64,000 nucleotides of DNA from Bacteroidota bacterium. GTDB lineage: Bacteria > Bacteroidota > Bacteroidia > Bacteroidales > Lentimicrobiaceae. Position numbers and translations under genes: made by a program. The stretch is from the NCBI GenBank assembly GCA_009773455.1, contig WSXU01000005.1:1-64000 (forward strand), read 5' to 3'. Under the pieces are notes generated by a model. The model was not told the origin of the DNA. It saw nothing but the letters and a program-made list of their open reading frames with translations, and searched no databases. Positions 10,801-18,759 of this stretch are shown in pieces; the first letter of the stretch is position 1, and every line of letters begins with the position of its first letter.

Positions 10801-13218
10801 ATCCTCACCGATTACTTCAACCACATCAAATGGGTAAACCCCAACGCCTATGTAATTTTGGAGCATTTCGCAAACAACGACGAACAAACCGTACTTGCCA
10901 ACACCGGCATGCTTTTGTGGAGCGCCATGCACAGCAATTACAAACAGGTGGCCATGGGTTGGGAAACAAGTTCTGACGTATCCTGGGCGTTCCACGGAAA
11001 CCGCGGATGGAATTACCCGAACCTGCTCGATTATATGGAAAGCCATGATGAGGAAAGGATGATGTACGAAGCCTTGTCAAACGGAAATTCTGCCCCCAAC
11101 TACAACATCAGGGATACCCTGACAGCCCTGCACCATCAGGAGCAGGCCCTGGTCCTTTTCCTGGGAATACCCGGGCCTAAAATGCTATGGCAGTTCGAGG
11201 AGATGGGCTATGATTATTCCATCTTCTCTAATGGAGGACGCACTTCACCAAAACCTCCCCGATGGGATTACCCGGATAATCCGGCCCGCGAAAAAATAAG
11301 CCGGGTCATCTCCGGTATGGCCGCGCTGAGAAAATCTGATGCCTTCCGCTATGGCAACTTCACCTCTGAACTCTGGGGTCTCGGTAAACGGATGTGGATC
11401 AGACATACCAGCATGGATGTTGTGATTACAGTAAATATGGGTGTTACCGGTTTCGACATGGCACCGGGATTTACCAAAACCGGCACCTGGTACGACTATT
11501 TCACCGGCGAAGCGATCAATGTGACCAATGCGGGTGGCCATTTCTTCTTCTACGGTCCCGGTGAATACAGGGTGTTTACAAGTGTACCTGTGCCAAGGCC
11601 ATTCTTCAATATGGAGATTACCGTCGTGGATAGCCTCTCGGGCAACCCCATCCAGGGTGCAAGGGTCAACCTGGGCAATTCCGGCAACCGGGTTACCGGC
11701 GCTGACGGAAAGGCAGTTTTCCTCGCACTTCCGCAAGCCAATGCCATTACCGCCGGAAAATTTGACTGGCTGTCGAAAACTGTAAATATCACCGTTATCA
11801 GCGATACAAGCATCACCATCGAACTGGCACCCGGATGGGATCCGGATGCCGGATGGGTAAATCTGCAATGGCCGGGCACAGGACAAATCAATACCGGACA
11901 GGATTTCAATGTTCATGCCAGGGCCTGGATAGCCGGACTGACGAACCAGACGACACCACCTGCAGGATTGGAAGCGTGGATCGGCTACAGCGATACCGAT
12001 ACCGATCCCTCCACATGGACTAACTGGGTTGTTGCTTCTTACACTACAGCCATCGGCGATAACGATGAATTTACGGCGAATATCGGTCCTGAATTCATAA
12101 CCGAAGGTACCAGGTATTATGCCAGCCGGTTCAGGCTTGACGAAGGAAATTATGTTTACGGAGGCTACTCGGCATCCGGTGGCGGAACCTGGGATGGCGT
12201 GAATAATGTATCGGGCATACTGAATGTTTCTGTTCTTCCACCGGCCGTCATCGGCTGGGCCAACCTGCAATGGCCGGGCTCAGGACAAATTGTTATGGGT
12301 CAGGATTACAATGTTTATGCGCAGGCATGGATTGACGGCATCACCGGGCAACCGACCCCGGCACCCGGACTAGAAGTATGGATCGGCTATAACAGCACCA
12401 ACACCAATCCTTCAACATGGACCAACTGGATCCCGGCAAATTATAACCTTGCGGTAGGTAACAACGATGAATTCATGGCCAACCTTGGAGCAGTATTCAC
12501 TACCACGGGAACCCGGTATTATGCCAGCCGGTTCAGGTTAAATAACGGATCCTTTGTTTACGGTGGCTATTCCTTTAGCTCCGGAGGCTTCTGGAACGGA
12601 ACCACTTACATTTCAGGTGTACTGACGGTAAATGCCCCCCCTGCCAAAACACTGAACCTGACCCTTTTCCTTGAAGGTCTGTATGAGGGCAACGGACTGA
12701 TGCGACAGGCCCGCAGTGAAACCGGCCCCCGATACGGAACCGGAATTGCAGACCTTATTACCCTGGAATTTCATAATCAGAGTAATTACAGCATCGTGGA
12801 GCAGTCTTTCCAGGATTTAAACCTTATGACCAACGGGCAATGTTCTGTTGCGGTGCCGGCAGCCCTTTCGGGAAGTTACTACCTGACCGTGAAACACCGC
12901 AATTCAGTGGCTACAACCTCTGCCCTTCCTGTTTCATTTACCAGTCAGACTATCCCGTATAGCTTTAATGCTGCCTCAGCCGCTTTCGGCAATAATCTTC
13001 TGCTGACTTCCGACGGCCGGTATGTTATTTACGGAGGAGATGTGAACCAGGATGGATCGGTGGATACGGGCGATATGACCCCGCTTGATAACGACCAGTT
13101 CAACTTTATCAGCGGATATGTGGCAACCGATGTGAATGGCGATGGTTCGGTTGATACCGGTGATGTAACCATTATTGATAATAACCAGTTTAATTTTGTC
13201 GGTGCAGCTCATCCATGA
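7861..13218 (+). CDS. Large exported GH13 (alpha-amylase family) enzyme with CBM48-like, three ANLQWP and dockerin-like modules
   Basis: I start at the ATG at 7861 rather than the TTG at 7855 used by the ORF track, giving 1785 residues. Order: signal peptide (1-34); N-module shared with the previous gene (about 35-165); ANLQWP module (about 281-407); two Ig-like domains (about 413-638); CBM48-like E-set (about 658-745, GEFSNW); GH13 barrel (about 790-1150); beta C-domain; carboxypeptidase-regulatory-like domain (about 1253-1325); two ANLQWP modules (about 1330-1591); dockerin-like module (1596-1785). The catalytic triad is visible: nucleophile D955 in GFRVDLSKG, acid/base E1001 in VILEHF and D1063 in SHDEER. 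An active extracellular alpha-glucan hydrolase or branching-type enzyme is likely. The CBM48 suggests branched or pullulan-like substrates, but exact specificity cannot be read from the sequence. Confidence 0.9.
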   Translation: MKVGRILQQIKQNALIALLMFNLVIPFPGNTVAQIWQPEGLNMPGVWNSWTNPPVNRLALASSTQVPGGRVAKIPTGTPRYQTIFSVAASGADLIGGTYPWLFTSGSSGNPWSNKWANVTVTMNSLQSYSYNTGTDNQITVVNGKWYTMNWEDSGYTGTRAIFMETSAQPVEINSVSVPLLASADSPVTVSITLSGLKSPEEMIYLRYTTDAWVTSGIQQVTITGNSGTAIIPGQPGGTVISCYALSSTITSLSSNFDLQTIKLNNNGGGNYTIPVGNPTIGWANLQWPGSNTIEPGQPFNVYGQVWINGLTGGLNPAPGLQAWIGYSDSNTNPSTWTNWIAAGYNGASGSNDEFVANIGSVITTRDTFYYATRYKLNDQAYVYGGYAPVTGGFWNGTTNISGVLIVGHNIDCGTFSGIISSDPVFPVQNQPVTLYFDATAGNGALVNYTGDVYAHTGVITNLSNGPADWKYIKTNWGQNTPETLLTRVDTNLYSLTINNPVAYYNVPPGETIEQLAFVFRSATAQPGGSYIEQRNSDGSDISVEIYPPALAVKFLNPAEHQSVLENNIQLPVCIEARQNTSLSLFINNNLLVQENNSSLSYMLIMQQLDPGENWLIAEASDGATQVRDSIGIYLRGPVQVAEMPAGVHNGINYINDSTVTLVLHDPAGYKQYAYAIGEFSNWDYSDENYMKRTPDGKHYWVTLSNLQIGQEYAYQYLIDGNLKIADPYCEKILDPWNDQWIPSTNYPGLKPYPHGKTTGIVSIFQTNSTGFQWQVPDFTPPALNNTQSDLLIYEMHIRDFVGSRSINEAKEKLPYLKELGVNAVQLMPISEFDGNDSWGFSPNFFFATDKAYGNKQAYQEFIDEAHRLGMAVIMDIVPNHAFGLNPMVQMYFDPNAAGGSGQPSASNPWLNGQAPHPYSVGYDFNHESPYTRQLFKDVFGYWLTEFKIDGFRVDLSKGLTQNYTTDFGGWNAYDQSRVNILTDYFNHIKWVNPNAYVILEHFANNDEQTVLANTGMLLWSAMHSNYKQVAMGWETSSDVSWAFHGNRGWNYPNLLDYMESHDEERMMYEALSNGNSAPNYNIRDTLTALHHQEQALVLFLGIPGPKMLWQFEEMGYDYSIFSNGGRTSPKPPRWDYPDNPAREKISRVISGMAALRKSDAFRYGNFTSELWGLGKRMWIRHTSMDVVITVNMGVTGFDMAPGFTKTGTWYDYFTGEAINVTNAGGHFFFYGPGEYRVFTSVPVPRPFFNMEITVVDSLSGNPIQGARVNLGNSGNRVTGADGKAVFLALPQANAITAGKFDWLSKTVNITVISDTSITIELAPGWDPDAGWVNLQWPGTGQINTGQDFNVHARAWIAGLTNQTTPPAGLEAWIGYSDTDTDPSTWTNWVVASYTTAIGDNDEFTANIGPEFITEGTRYYASRFRLDEGNYVYGGYSASGGGTWDGVNNVSGILNVSVLPPAVIGWANLQWPGSGQIVMGQDYNVYAQAWIDGITGQPTPAPGLEVWIGYNSTNTNPSTWTNWIPANYNLAVGNNDEFMANLGAVFTTTGTRYYASRFRLNNGSFVYGGYSFSSGGFWNGTTYISGVLTVNAPPAKTLNLTLFLEGLYEGNGLMRQARSETGPRYGTGIADLITLEFHNQSNYSIVEQSFQDLNLMTNGQCSVAVPAALSGSYYLTVKHRNSVATTSALPVSFTSQTIPYSFNAASAAFGNNLLLTSDGRYVIYGGDVNQDGSVDTGDMTPLDNDQFNFISGYVATDVNGDGSVDTGDVTIIDNNQFNFVGAAHP
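8701..9081 (+). repeat. ANLQWP module N-terminal to the GH13 domain
   Basis: Contains WANLQWPG, AWIGYSDSNTNPSTWTNW, NDEFVANIG and YGGY-FWNGTTNISGVL. Homologous to the modules at 6315-7074 and 11848-12633. Confidence 0.75.
11848..12633 (+). repeat. Two tandem ANLQWP modules C-terminal to the GH13 domain
   Basis: Copies at about 11848-12231 and 12247-12633 share NLQWPG, WIGY, STWTNW, NDEF, TRYYASRFRL and VYGGYS. Their position on both sides of a GH13 barrel fits a carbohydrate-binding role. Confidence 0.75.
12646..13215 (+). repeat. 190-codon dockerin-like module, copy 4
   Basis: Begins KTLNLTLFLEG and ends in AAHP at the C-terminus. It is 570 nt, with both Ca-loop motifs intact. Confidence 0.85.
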
Positions 13219-13732
13219 TTAAGGATGAATGATTTTTACATTGAACCAATTAATATATTTCAATAGTGCAATGTATTGTAAACCAAATATTAACCAACTT
13301 TTTAAAATTAACTGACCCTGACATGAATTCTACCTGATCAACAAACACATCCGAAAACTGATAAAAAGTTATCAAGCAGGTATATATTTTTTGTAAATTA
13401 GTGGTTTTCCGCTAATAAAATGCCTTATTTTTACAACTTAATATCAGTTATAAAACCCCAACCTGACCAGTAATTATTTTTCAATAAGCTTAATATGAAG
13501 AAGTTCCTGTTAACTGAAAAACTTTCCATCTTTATTGACCGGATGATTTCCGGGGATGTTTGTTTTTAGCTGACGGGTATTCTTGAATATCAGGTGTTTC
13601 TGGCTGTTTCCGGATTTTTTGAATCACTTGCTCCGGATTCGACAAAAACACCGGCTTTTCTGACCTTCTTAAAAAGTATTGAGCGTGATTTTTTTACTAA
13701 CGACATTTATTAATTCATTAAAACTGATTAAA
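13219..13732. other. 514-bp intergenic region, AT-rich, no gene supported
   Basis: Contains a short hairpin (tgataa at 13359-13364 with ttatca at 13369-13374) and a 24-codon ORF at 13495 that looks random. No convincing TAnnTTTG box or riboswitch-like structure was seen. The ORF track's TTG at 13679 lies inside this region and is unlikely to be a start. Confidence 0.5.
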
Positions 13733-16700
13733 ATGACAAAAATCAACCCAAAAACAAAAATCCGGGGTATTTCAGGCATTCTGCTTGTCATACTCCTGTC
13801 CATGTTTGGACTCAAAGGAATGTCTCAACCACTGCTGGTTGAGAATTTCGACTACACCATCGGTACAACGCTGATTTCTAACGGCTGGGTAGTACATAGC
13901 GCTGGTCTCAATCCTATGGATGTCCAGGCAGGACTTACCTATGCCGGATACTCCGGTTCAGGGGTGGGCGGTGCTGCCCTCGTCGACAATACCGGCGAAG
14001 ATGATTCCAAACTTTTACCTGCAGCGGTAACTTCCGGCACTCTGTATGTTGCGGCCCTGATGAATTTCGGGAGCTCAACCACAGGGTACTTTTATCATCT
14101 TGGTGCAAATGCCACTACCTTTGCAACCCGCGTATTTGTAAGACCTTCAGCAACATCGGGTAAAATAAATTTTGGTTTTTCAAACACCAGTACAGCTACT
14201 TATTCAACAGCTGATTTCGATCTGGCAACCACCTACCTGGTGATTATAAAATACAGTGTTACCGCAACAGGCGATGCCAGCCTCTGGGTAGTTCCCAGTG
14301 GTGTACCGGCCTCGGAAGTTGCCGCCGGAACCCCGTTAATTACGATTACAGGTACAGGTCAGGCCAGCATCGACAGGATTTGTCTGAGACAATACTCTTC
14401 AACCCAGAATATGTCGGTTGACGCCATCCGCATCGCCACCACATGGGCTGATGCCGTAACTCCCGATGGCGCGGTAACACCCACCATTTCAGTTACTCCT
14501 ACCTCACTCAGCGGATTCAATTATATTGATGGTAGCGGCCCTTCAGCAGCTCAGTCATTCTCTGTCAGTGGTTCTGACTTAACCGACAACATCAGTATTG
14601 CCGCTTCAACCAATTATGAAATTTCGCTTACTTCCGGATCAGGATATACTTCACCCATCGTTCTTACCCATACTGCCGGGGTGGTTGATCCTACCACCGT
14701 TTATGTCCGTCTGAAAGCTGGTCTTGCACCAGGCAATTACAATGGTGAAGCAATCAACCTCACTTCGACAGGTGCAGCCCTAGCAACGGTAACCTGCAGC
14801 GGTTCAGTTACTGCCCTCACACCCCAGCTGACAGCCGTACCCACCACACTAACGGGTTTCACCTATGCCATAGGTACAGGCCCATCGGTTTATCAGTATG
14901 TTACACTTACCGGTATTTACCTCACCGGATTCCCCGGCGACATCACGCTTACCGGAACTACCAATTATGAAGTTTCCGCCGACGGAACTACCTTTGGTGC
15001 TACGGCTACCATCCCTTACACTGCTGCTACCCTTGATCCGATCCCGGCATTTATCCGCCTCAAAGCAGGACTGGCTATAGCAACATACAATGCTGAAGTG
15101 GTTGTCATTTCCGGCGCAGGTGCGCCCTCTGTCAATGTAACCTGCAGTGGTTCGGTTACTCCACCATTGCCAACGGCAACCGTTACCCTGAGGCCGTCAC
15201 ACATCGACCTGGCCACAGCCACTTCGGAAAGCGCTGTTTTGATGACTCTCGCCAATTACACTTCAGATCTTGTAAAATACAGGCTCTTCTCCGGAGCAAA
15301 CCAGTATAACTGCTGGAATGAAGCGACCGACGCTTATGTCTCGTCTACAACCTATTCAGCAGGACCAAGTGTTCCGGGTACCCCTACCACTTCGACCACC
15401 TTCTGGGTTTTATCTCAGCGCGGAACAAACATTACCGGTGATGCTTCCTACAGGGACAGGCTTGATCCGTATTCAGCCAATTACCAGACAGCTGCTCTGC
15501 CAACAGCAACTTCCATTACCACTCCATTCAGCCTGTCGGGCAACTTCCAGTCTACCGGTGGTTACGACAACACCATCAAACATGTGGTTCTGGGATACAG
15601 CGGTACAACACTCGTAACTGCAGCTTCAAATGCACTTTCTACAGGTGCCTTTGTGCTTGTTTGCCCCGATGGAACCACCATCGATAAAATTGAAGTAAGG
15701 GCCATCGACAACACCCTGATCGCCAGCATTACCGGAACATGGACCACCACCACAGCTGTCGGAAACATTCCGGCCGGTGGCAACCCTATTGTTGCTACAC
15801 CTGTGATCACCCCGTTAACCGGCAATTACTACACTGCCTTCAATGCAACCATCACCTGCATTACCCCGGCTTCTTCCATTTATTACACCACAAACGGAAC
15901 CGATCCCAACAACACCGGAAACGGAACCCTTTACACCGGTCCAGTTCCCATAAGCGGAACAACCACACTGAAAGCCATTGCCTATGCCACCGGTTTTGAT
16001 GCCAGTGCCATTGCGACGGAAGTATATACTTATCCTGTAATCAACAATGTAGCCAACATTGCTGCCCTGCGTGCAAGTCTGGCCGACGGAATCACTGTTT
16101 ACAGACTGACCGGTGAGGCCGTGCTTACACATAAGAGCATTTCGCGCAATGCCAAATACATCCAGGATGCCACAGGCGCCATCCTGATTGATGACGTTAC
16201 GGGTAAAATCACCACCGTTTACAATGTTTATGATGGTATTACCGGAGTTACCGGTACTCTGACCCCATTCAACGGCATGCTCCAGTTTACTCCGGTAGCT
16301 GACCCTGGTGTTGCCACAAGTACAGGCAATACCGTTGTACCTGAGGAAGTAACCTTACTCAGTCTTACCACCGCTCATCAGGCCAAACTCGTAAAGATCC
16401 TCAACACGACCATTACCGGAACAGGTTTATTTGTAGTCAGTACCAGTTATCCGCTGACCGACCCTAGCGGAACCGGTGTAATGCGTACCCAGTACAGCGA
16501 TCTGGACTATATCGGAACCACCATCCCTGCTACCCCGCAGGATATGACAGGTGTTATCCTTGAGTATACAGGTGCCCTGCAGCTGATTCCAAGAAGCCTG
16601 GCTGATTTCACCACCAGCAGTGGTTCTATCATTACCGCCACACCAAACACCCTCACCGGTTTCATTTATGGTGCAGGCAATGGCCCTTCAGCTTCACAGA

Positions 16701-18490
16701 GTTTCTCACTGACCGGAACCAGTCTTTCGGGATATCCCGGCAACATTACCATCACCGGAAGTGCCAGCTATGAAGTTTCGAACGATAACACCACTTTCGG
16801 CGCCTCAACTACCGTTCCTTTCACTGCTTCAACCCTTGCTGCTGTAAATGTATATGTTCGTCTGAAAGCAGGTCTTGTTTCAGGTACCTACAATTCTGAA
16901 GTTGTTTCTGTTACCGGTGGCGGAATCCTTTTACCGGTAAGTGTTACCTGCAGCGGAACTGTTCTGGCCGGTGAACCGACCAACCACGCTACTTCATTTG
17001 CAGCCACGGCTCCTGACTATTCTTCCATTACAGTTACCTGGGCAGACAATGATGGTGTTCAGCCTGCTGATGGATTCCTTATCCTTGCGAACACCACCGG
17101 AAGCTTTGCTGCTCCTGTTGATGCCATAGCACAGGCCAACGATGCCGTTCTTTCGGATGGTACCGGAGTAATGAATGTTGCTCATGGTGTGCAGACCTAT
17201 ACATGGGCCGGCCTTACAGCAGCTACGCCATATTATTTTGTAATTTATCCTTATACCAACTCAGGAACACTGATTGATTACAAAACAACACCAGCTGCTC
17301 CCACAGCTACTGCCACCACTCAGGCGCTGGCATTACCGCTTGCCGCATGGACATTTGATGTTCAAACACAGGCGCCGAATACACCTCCGAGTTTCCAGGC
17401 AAATTATGGAACTCAAACAGGGAGTGCCACCATCTATGCTGATGGTACGAACGGATCATCCACCTGGATTACTGCAACAACCGGCAATGAATTAACCATG
17501 TTTGGAGGTGCGGTCACCAATGACCCACGCACACCAACAATTGCAGGATCATCCTATGTTGCAGTCGGCGGTACCGGTGTTTCGGCAAACGGGAAAAGCT
17601 GGGTATTGAAGTTCTCTATGACAAATTTCCAGAACCCGATACTCTCTTTTGCTACCAGGCATTCAGGAACAACAGCCTTTACTACACATCAGTGGGCATG
17701 GAGTACAGATGGAACCAGTTTTACAAATTTTGGAACCAATACCGCTCCTAATTCTACTACATTTGTTGCCAAATCACTGGATCTCTCAACGATAGATGCA
17801 CTTGATGGAGCTGCCAATGTTTATCTTCGTATTACCTTCTCCGGTGCTACAAACTCAACTTCCAATAACAGGCTCGATAACTTTGTTATCAATGCAACAC
17901 CTTACACACCAACCTTTAAAACTCTGAATGCCAGTGCTTTATTAGAGGGTTTATATTTGTCAGGTGGAACAATGCGTAAAGCACAGGGCCTCACCGGTGA
18001 CCAGTTCCCGGGAACCGTAGCCGATCAGATAACCATCGAACTCCATGACGCCGCCAATTACAGCAACGTCATTCAGACGATCAGCAATGTTGATCTGAAC
18101 CAGGATGGTTCGCTCAGCACTACCCTGGCGGCTGATTTCAACGGCAGCTACTACATTACCATTCTGCACCGCAATTCAATCGCAACCACAACTGCTGCCC
18201 CGGTTTCATTTACAGGAAGCACCATTACCTATGCCTTTGACGCACCTGCCGCAGCCTATGGAAACAACCTGCTGCAAACCGGTGACGGCTTCTATGTGAT
18301 TTTTGGTGGTGATGTTAACCAGGATGGATTCGTCGACACAGGTGATGTTACACCGATCGACAATGACCAGTTTAATTTCATGATGGGTTATGTCAGTACA
18401 GATGTTAATGGTGACGGTTCAGTTGATACCGGCGATATCACAATCATCGACAACAATCAGTTTAATTTTGTTGGTTCTGCTACACCATAA
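13733..18490 (+). CDS. Exported repeat protein with three GPS-x-Q-F repeats, chitobiase-C and DUF5689-like domains, dockerin-like C-terminus
   Basis: The ATG at 13733 (MTKINPKTK, signal peptide ending near GMSQ) is preferred over the upstream TTG, giving 1585 residues. The N-terminal region resembles a LamG/jelly-roll (LVENFDYTIG and a long beta-rich stretch). Three copies of a repeat of about 100 residues (GF-Y--G-GPS--Q, YVRLKAGL, NVTCSG) lie near residues 260-370, 370-480 and 970-1080. Between them are a chitobiase/beta-hexosaminidase C-terminal-type domain (YYTTNGTDPNN) and an OB-like DUF5689-type domain (YIQDATGAILIDD). An FN3-like and a second jelly-roll-like domain precede the 190-residue dockerin-like module (1396-1585). 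No active site is recognised. It is probably a surface binding or adhesion protein, and DUF5689-type domains often accompany extracellular nucleases or proteases. Confidence 0.8.
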   Translation: MTKINPKTKIRGISGILLVILLSMFGLKGMSQPLLVENFDYTIGTTLISNGWVVHSAGLNPMDVQAGLTYAGYSGSGVGGAALVDNTGEDDSKLLPAAVTSGTLYVAALMNFGSSTTGYFYHLGANATTFATRVFVRPSATSGKINFGFSNTSTATYSTADFDLATTYLVIIKYSVTATGDASLWVVPSGVPASEVAAGTPLITITGTGQASIDRICLRQYSSTQNMSVDAIRIATTWADAVTPDGAVTPTISVTPTSLSGFNYIDGSGPSAAQSFSVSGSDLTDNISIAASTNYEISLTSGSGYTSPIVLTHTAGVVDPTTVYVRLKAGLAPGNYNGEAINLTSTGAALATVTCSGSVTALTPQLTAVPTTLTGFTYAIGTGPSVYQYVTLTGIYLTGFPGDITLTGTTNYEVSADGTTFGATATIPYTAATLDPIPAFIRLKAGLAIATYNAEVVVISGAGAPSVNVTCSGSVTPPLPTATVTLRPSHIDLATATSESAVLMTLANYTSDLVKYRLFSGANQYNCWNEATDAYVSSTTYSAGPSVPGTPTTSTTFWVLSQRGTNITGDASYRDRLDPYSANYQTAALPTATSITTPFSLSGNFQSTGGYDNTIKHVVLGYSGTTLVTAASNALSTGAFVLVCPDGTTIDKIEVRAIDNTLIASITGTWTTTTAVGNIPAGGNPIVATPVITPLTGNYYTAFNATITCITPASSIYYTTNGTDPNNTGNGTLYTGPVPISGTTTLKAIAYATGFDASAIATEVYTYPVINNVANIAALRASLADGITVYRLTGEAVLTHKSISRNAKYIQDATGAILIDDVTGKITTVYNVYDGITGVTGTLTPFNGMLQFTPVADPGVATSTGNTVVPEEVTLLSLTTAHQAKLVKILNTTITGTGLFVVSTSYPLTDPSGTGVMRTQYSDLDYIGTTIPATPQDMTGVILEYTGALQLIPRSLADFTTSSGSIITATPNTLTGFIYGAGNGPSASQSFSLTGTSLSGYPGNITITGSASYEVSNDNTTFGASTTVPFTASTLAAVNVYVRLKAGLVSGTYNSEVVSVTGGGILLPVSVTCSGTVLAGEPTNHATSFAATAPDYSSITVTWADNDGVQPADGFLILANTTGSFAAPVDAIAQANDAVLSDGTGVMNVAHGVQTYTWAGLTAATPYYFVIYPYTNSGTLIDYKTTPAAPTATATTQALALPLAAWTFDVQTQAPNTPPSFQANYGTQTGSATIYADGTNGSSTWITATTGNELTMFGGAVTNDPRTPTIAGSSYVAVGGTGVSANGKSWVLKFSMTNFQNPILSFATRHSGTTAFTTHQWAWSTDGTSFTNFGTNTAPNSTTFVAKSLDLSTIDALDGAANVYLRITFSGATNSTSNNRLDNFVINATPYTPTFKTLNASALLEGLYLSGGTMRKAQGLTGDQFPGTVADQITIELHDAANYSNVIQTISNVDLNQDGSLSTTLAADFNGSYYITILHRNSIATTTAAPVSFTGSTITYAFDAPAAAYGNNLLQTGDGFYVIFGGDVNQDGFVDTGDVTPIDNDQFNFMMGYVSTDVNGDGSVDTGDITIIDNNQFNFVGSATP
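17918..18487 (+). repeat. 190-codon dockerin-like module, copy 5
   Basis: Begins KTLNASALLEG. Although the most diverged copy (GDQFPGTVADQ), it keeps exactly the same length, and both Ca loops are intact. Confidence 0.85.
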
Positions 18491-18579
18491 TTGATTATGA
18501 TTGCTTCAGATGCGGATTGGTATTTGTATTATTCATACCTTAAAGCATCTGATCGAATGGATTGGAATAATAACTAATG

Positions 18580-18650
18580 TTCAAATCACTGAAAATGAAA
18601 TCTATATAGTATCCCTGATATGAAAGTAGGTTCAGTTTCAGTGATTTGAA
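18580..18650. repeat. Long intergenic inverted repeat (19 of 20 bp)
   Basis: ttcaaatcactgaaaatgaa (18580-18599) is complementary at 19 of 20 positions to 18631-18650, with a 31-nt loop. It lies between the fifth dockerin-like gene and the Ig-repeat gene. It could be a transcript-end hairpin or a binding site. There is no T-run. Confidence 0.6.
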
Positions 18651-18718
18651 TCTGGTTATTGGTTTAAAGATTAAGATTCCCTGATAATAGTGTAATGATT
18701 TATTGAATATATTTTCAT

Positions 18719-18726
18719 TATATTTG
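18719..18726 (+). promoter_or_regulatory. Candidate -7 box (TATATTTG) for the Ig-repeat gene
   Basis: Matches TAnnTTTG and lies 33 nt upstream of the ATG at 18760. No clear TTTG is present at -33. Confidence 0.45.
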
Positions 18727-18759
18727 TAAACCCCTGATCGTAAATTAAAACGAAACAAA

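Noticed and set aside
11245-12270. 341-codon minus-strand ORF opposite the GH13 gene
   Set aside because: Lies wholly antisense to a gene with clear motifs. The translation has no domain or signal peptide and arises from biased codon use.
13495-13569. 24-codon ORF MKKFLLTEKLS in the intergenic region
   Set aside because: No signal peptide, RBS or conserved look; too short to support.
13679-13732. Upstream TTG start for the repeat-protein gene
   Set aside because: Adds 18 residues before a normal start (MTKINPK) and signal peptide.
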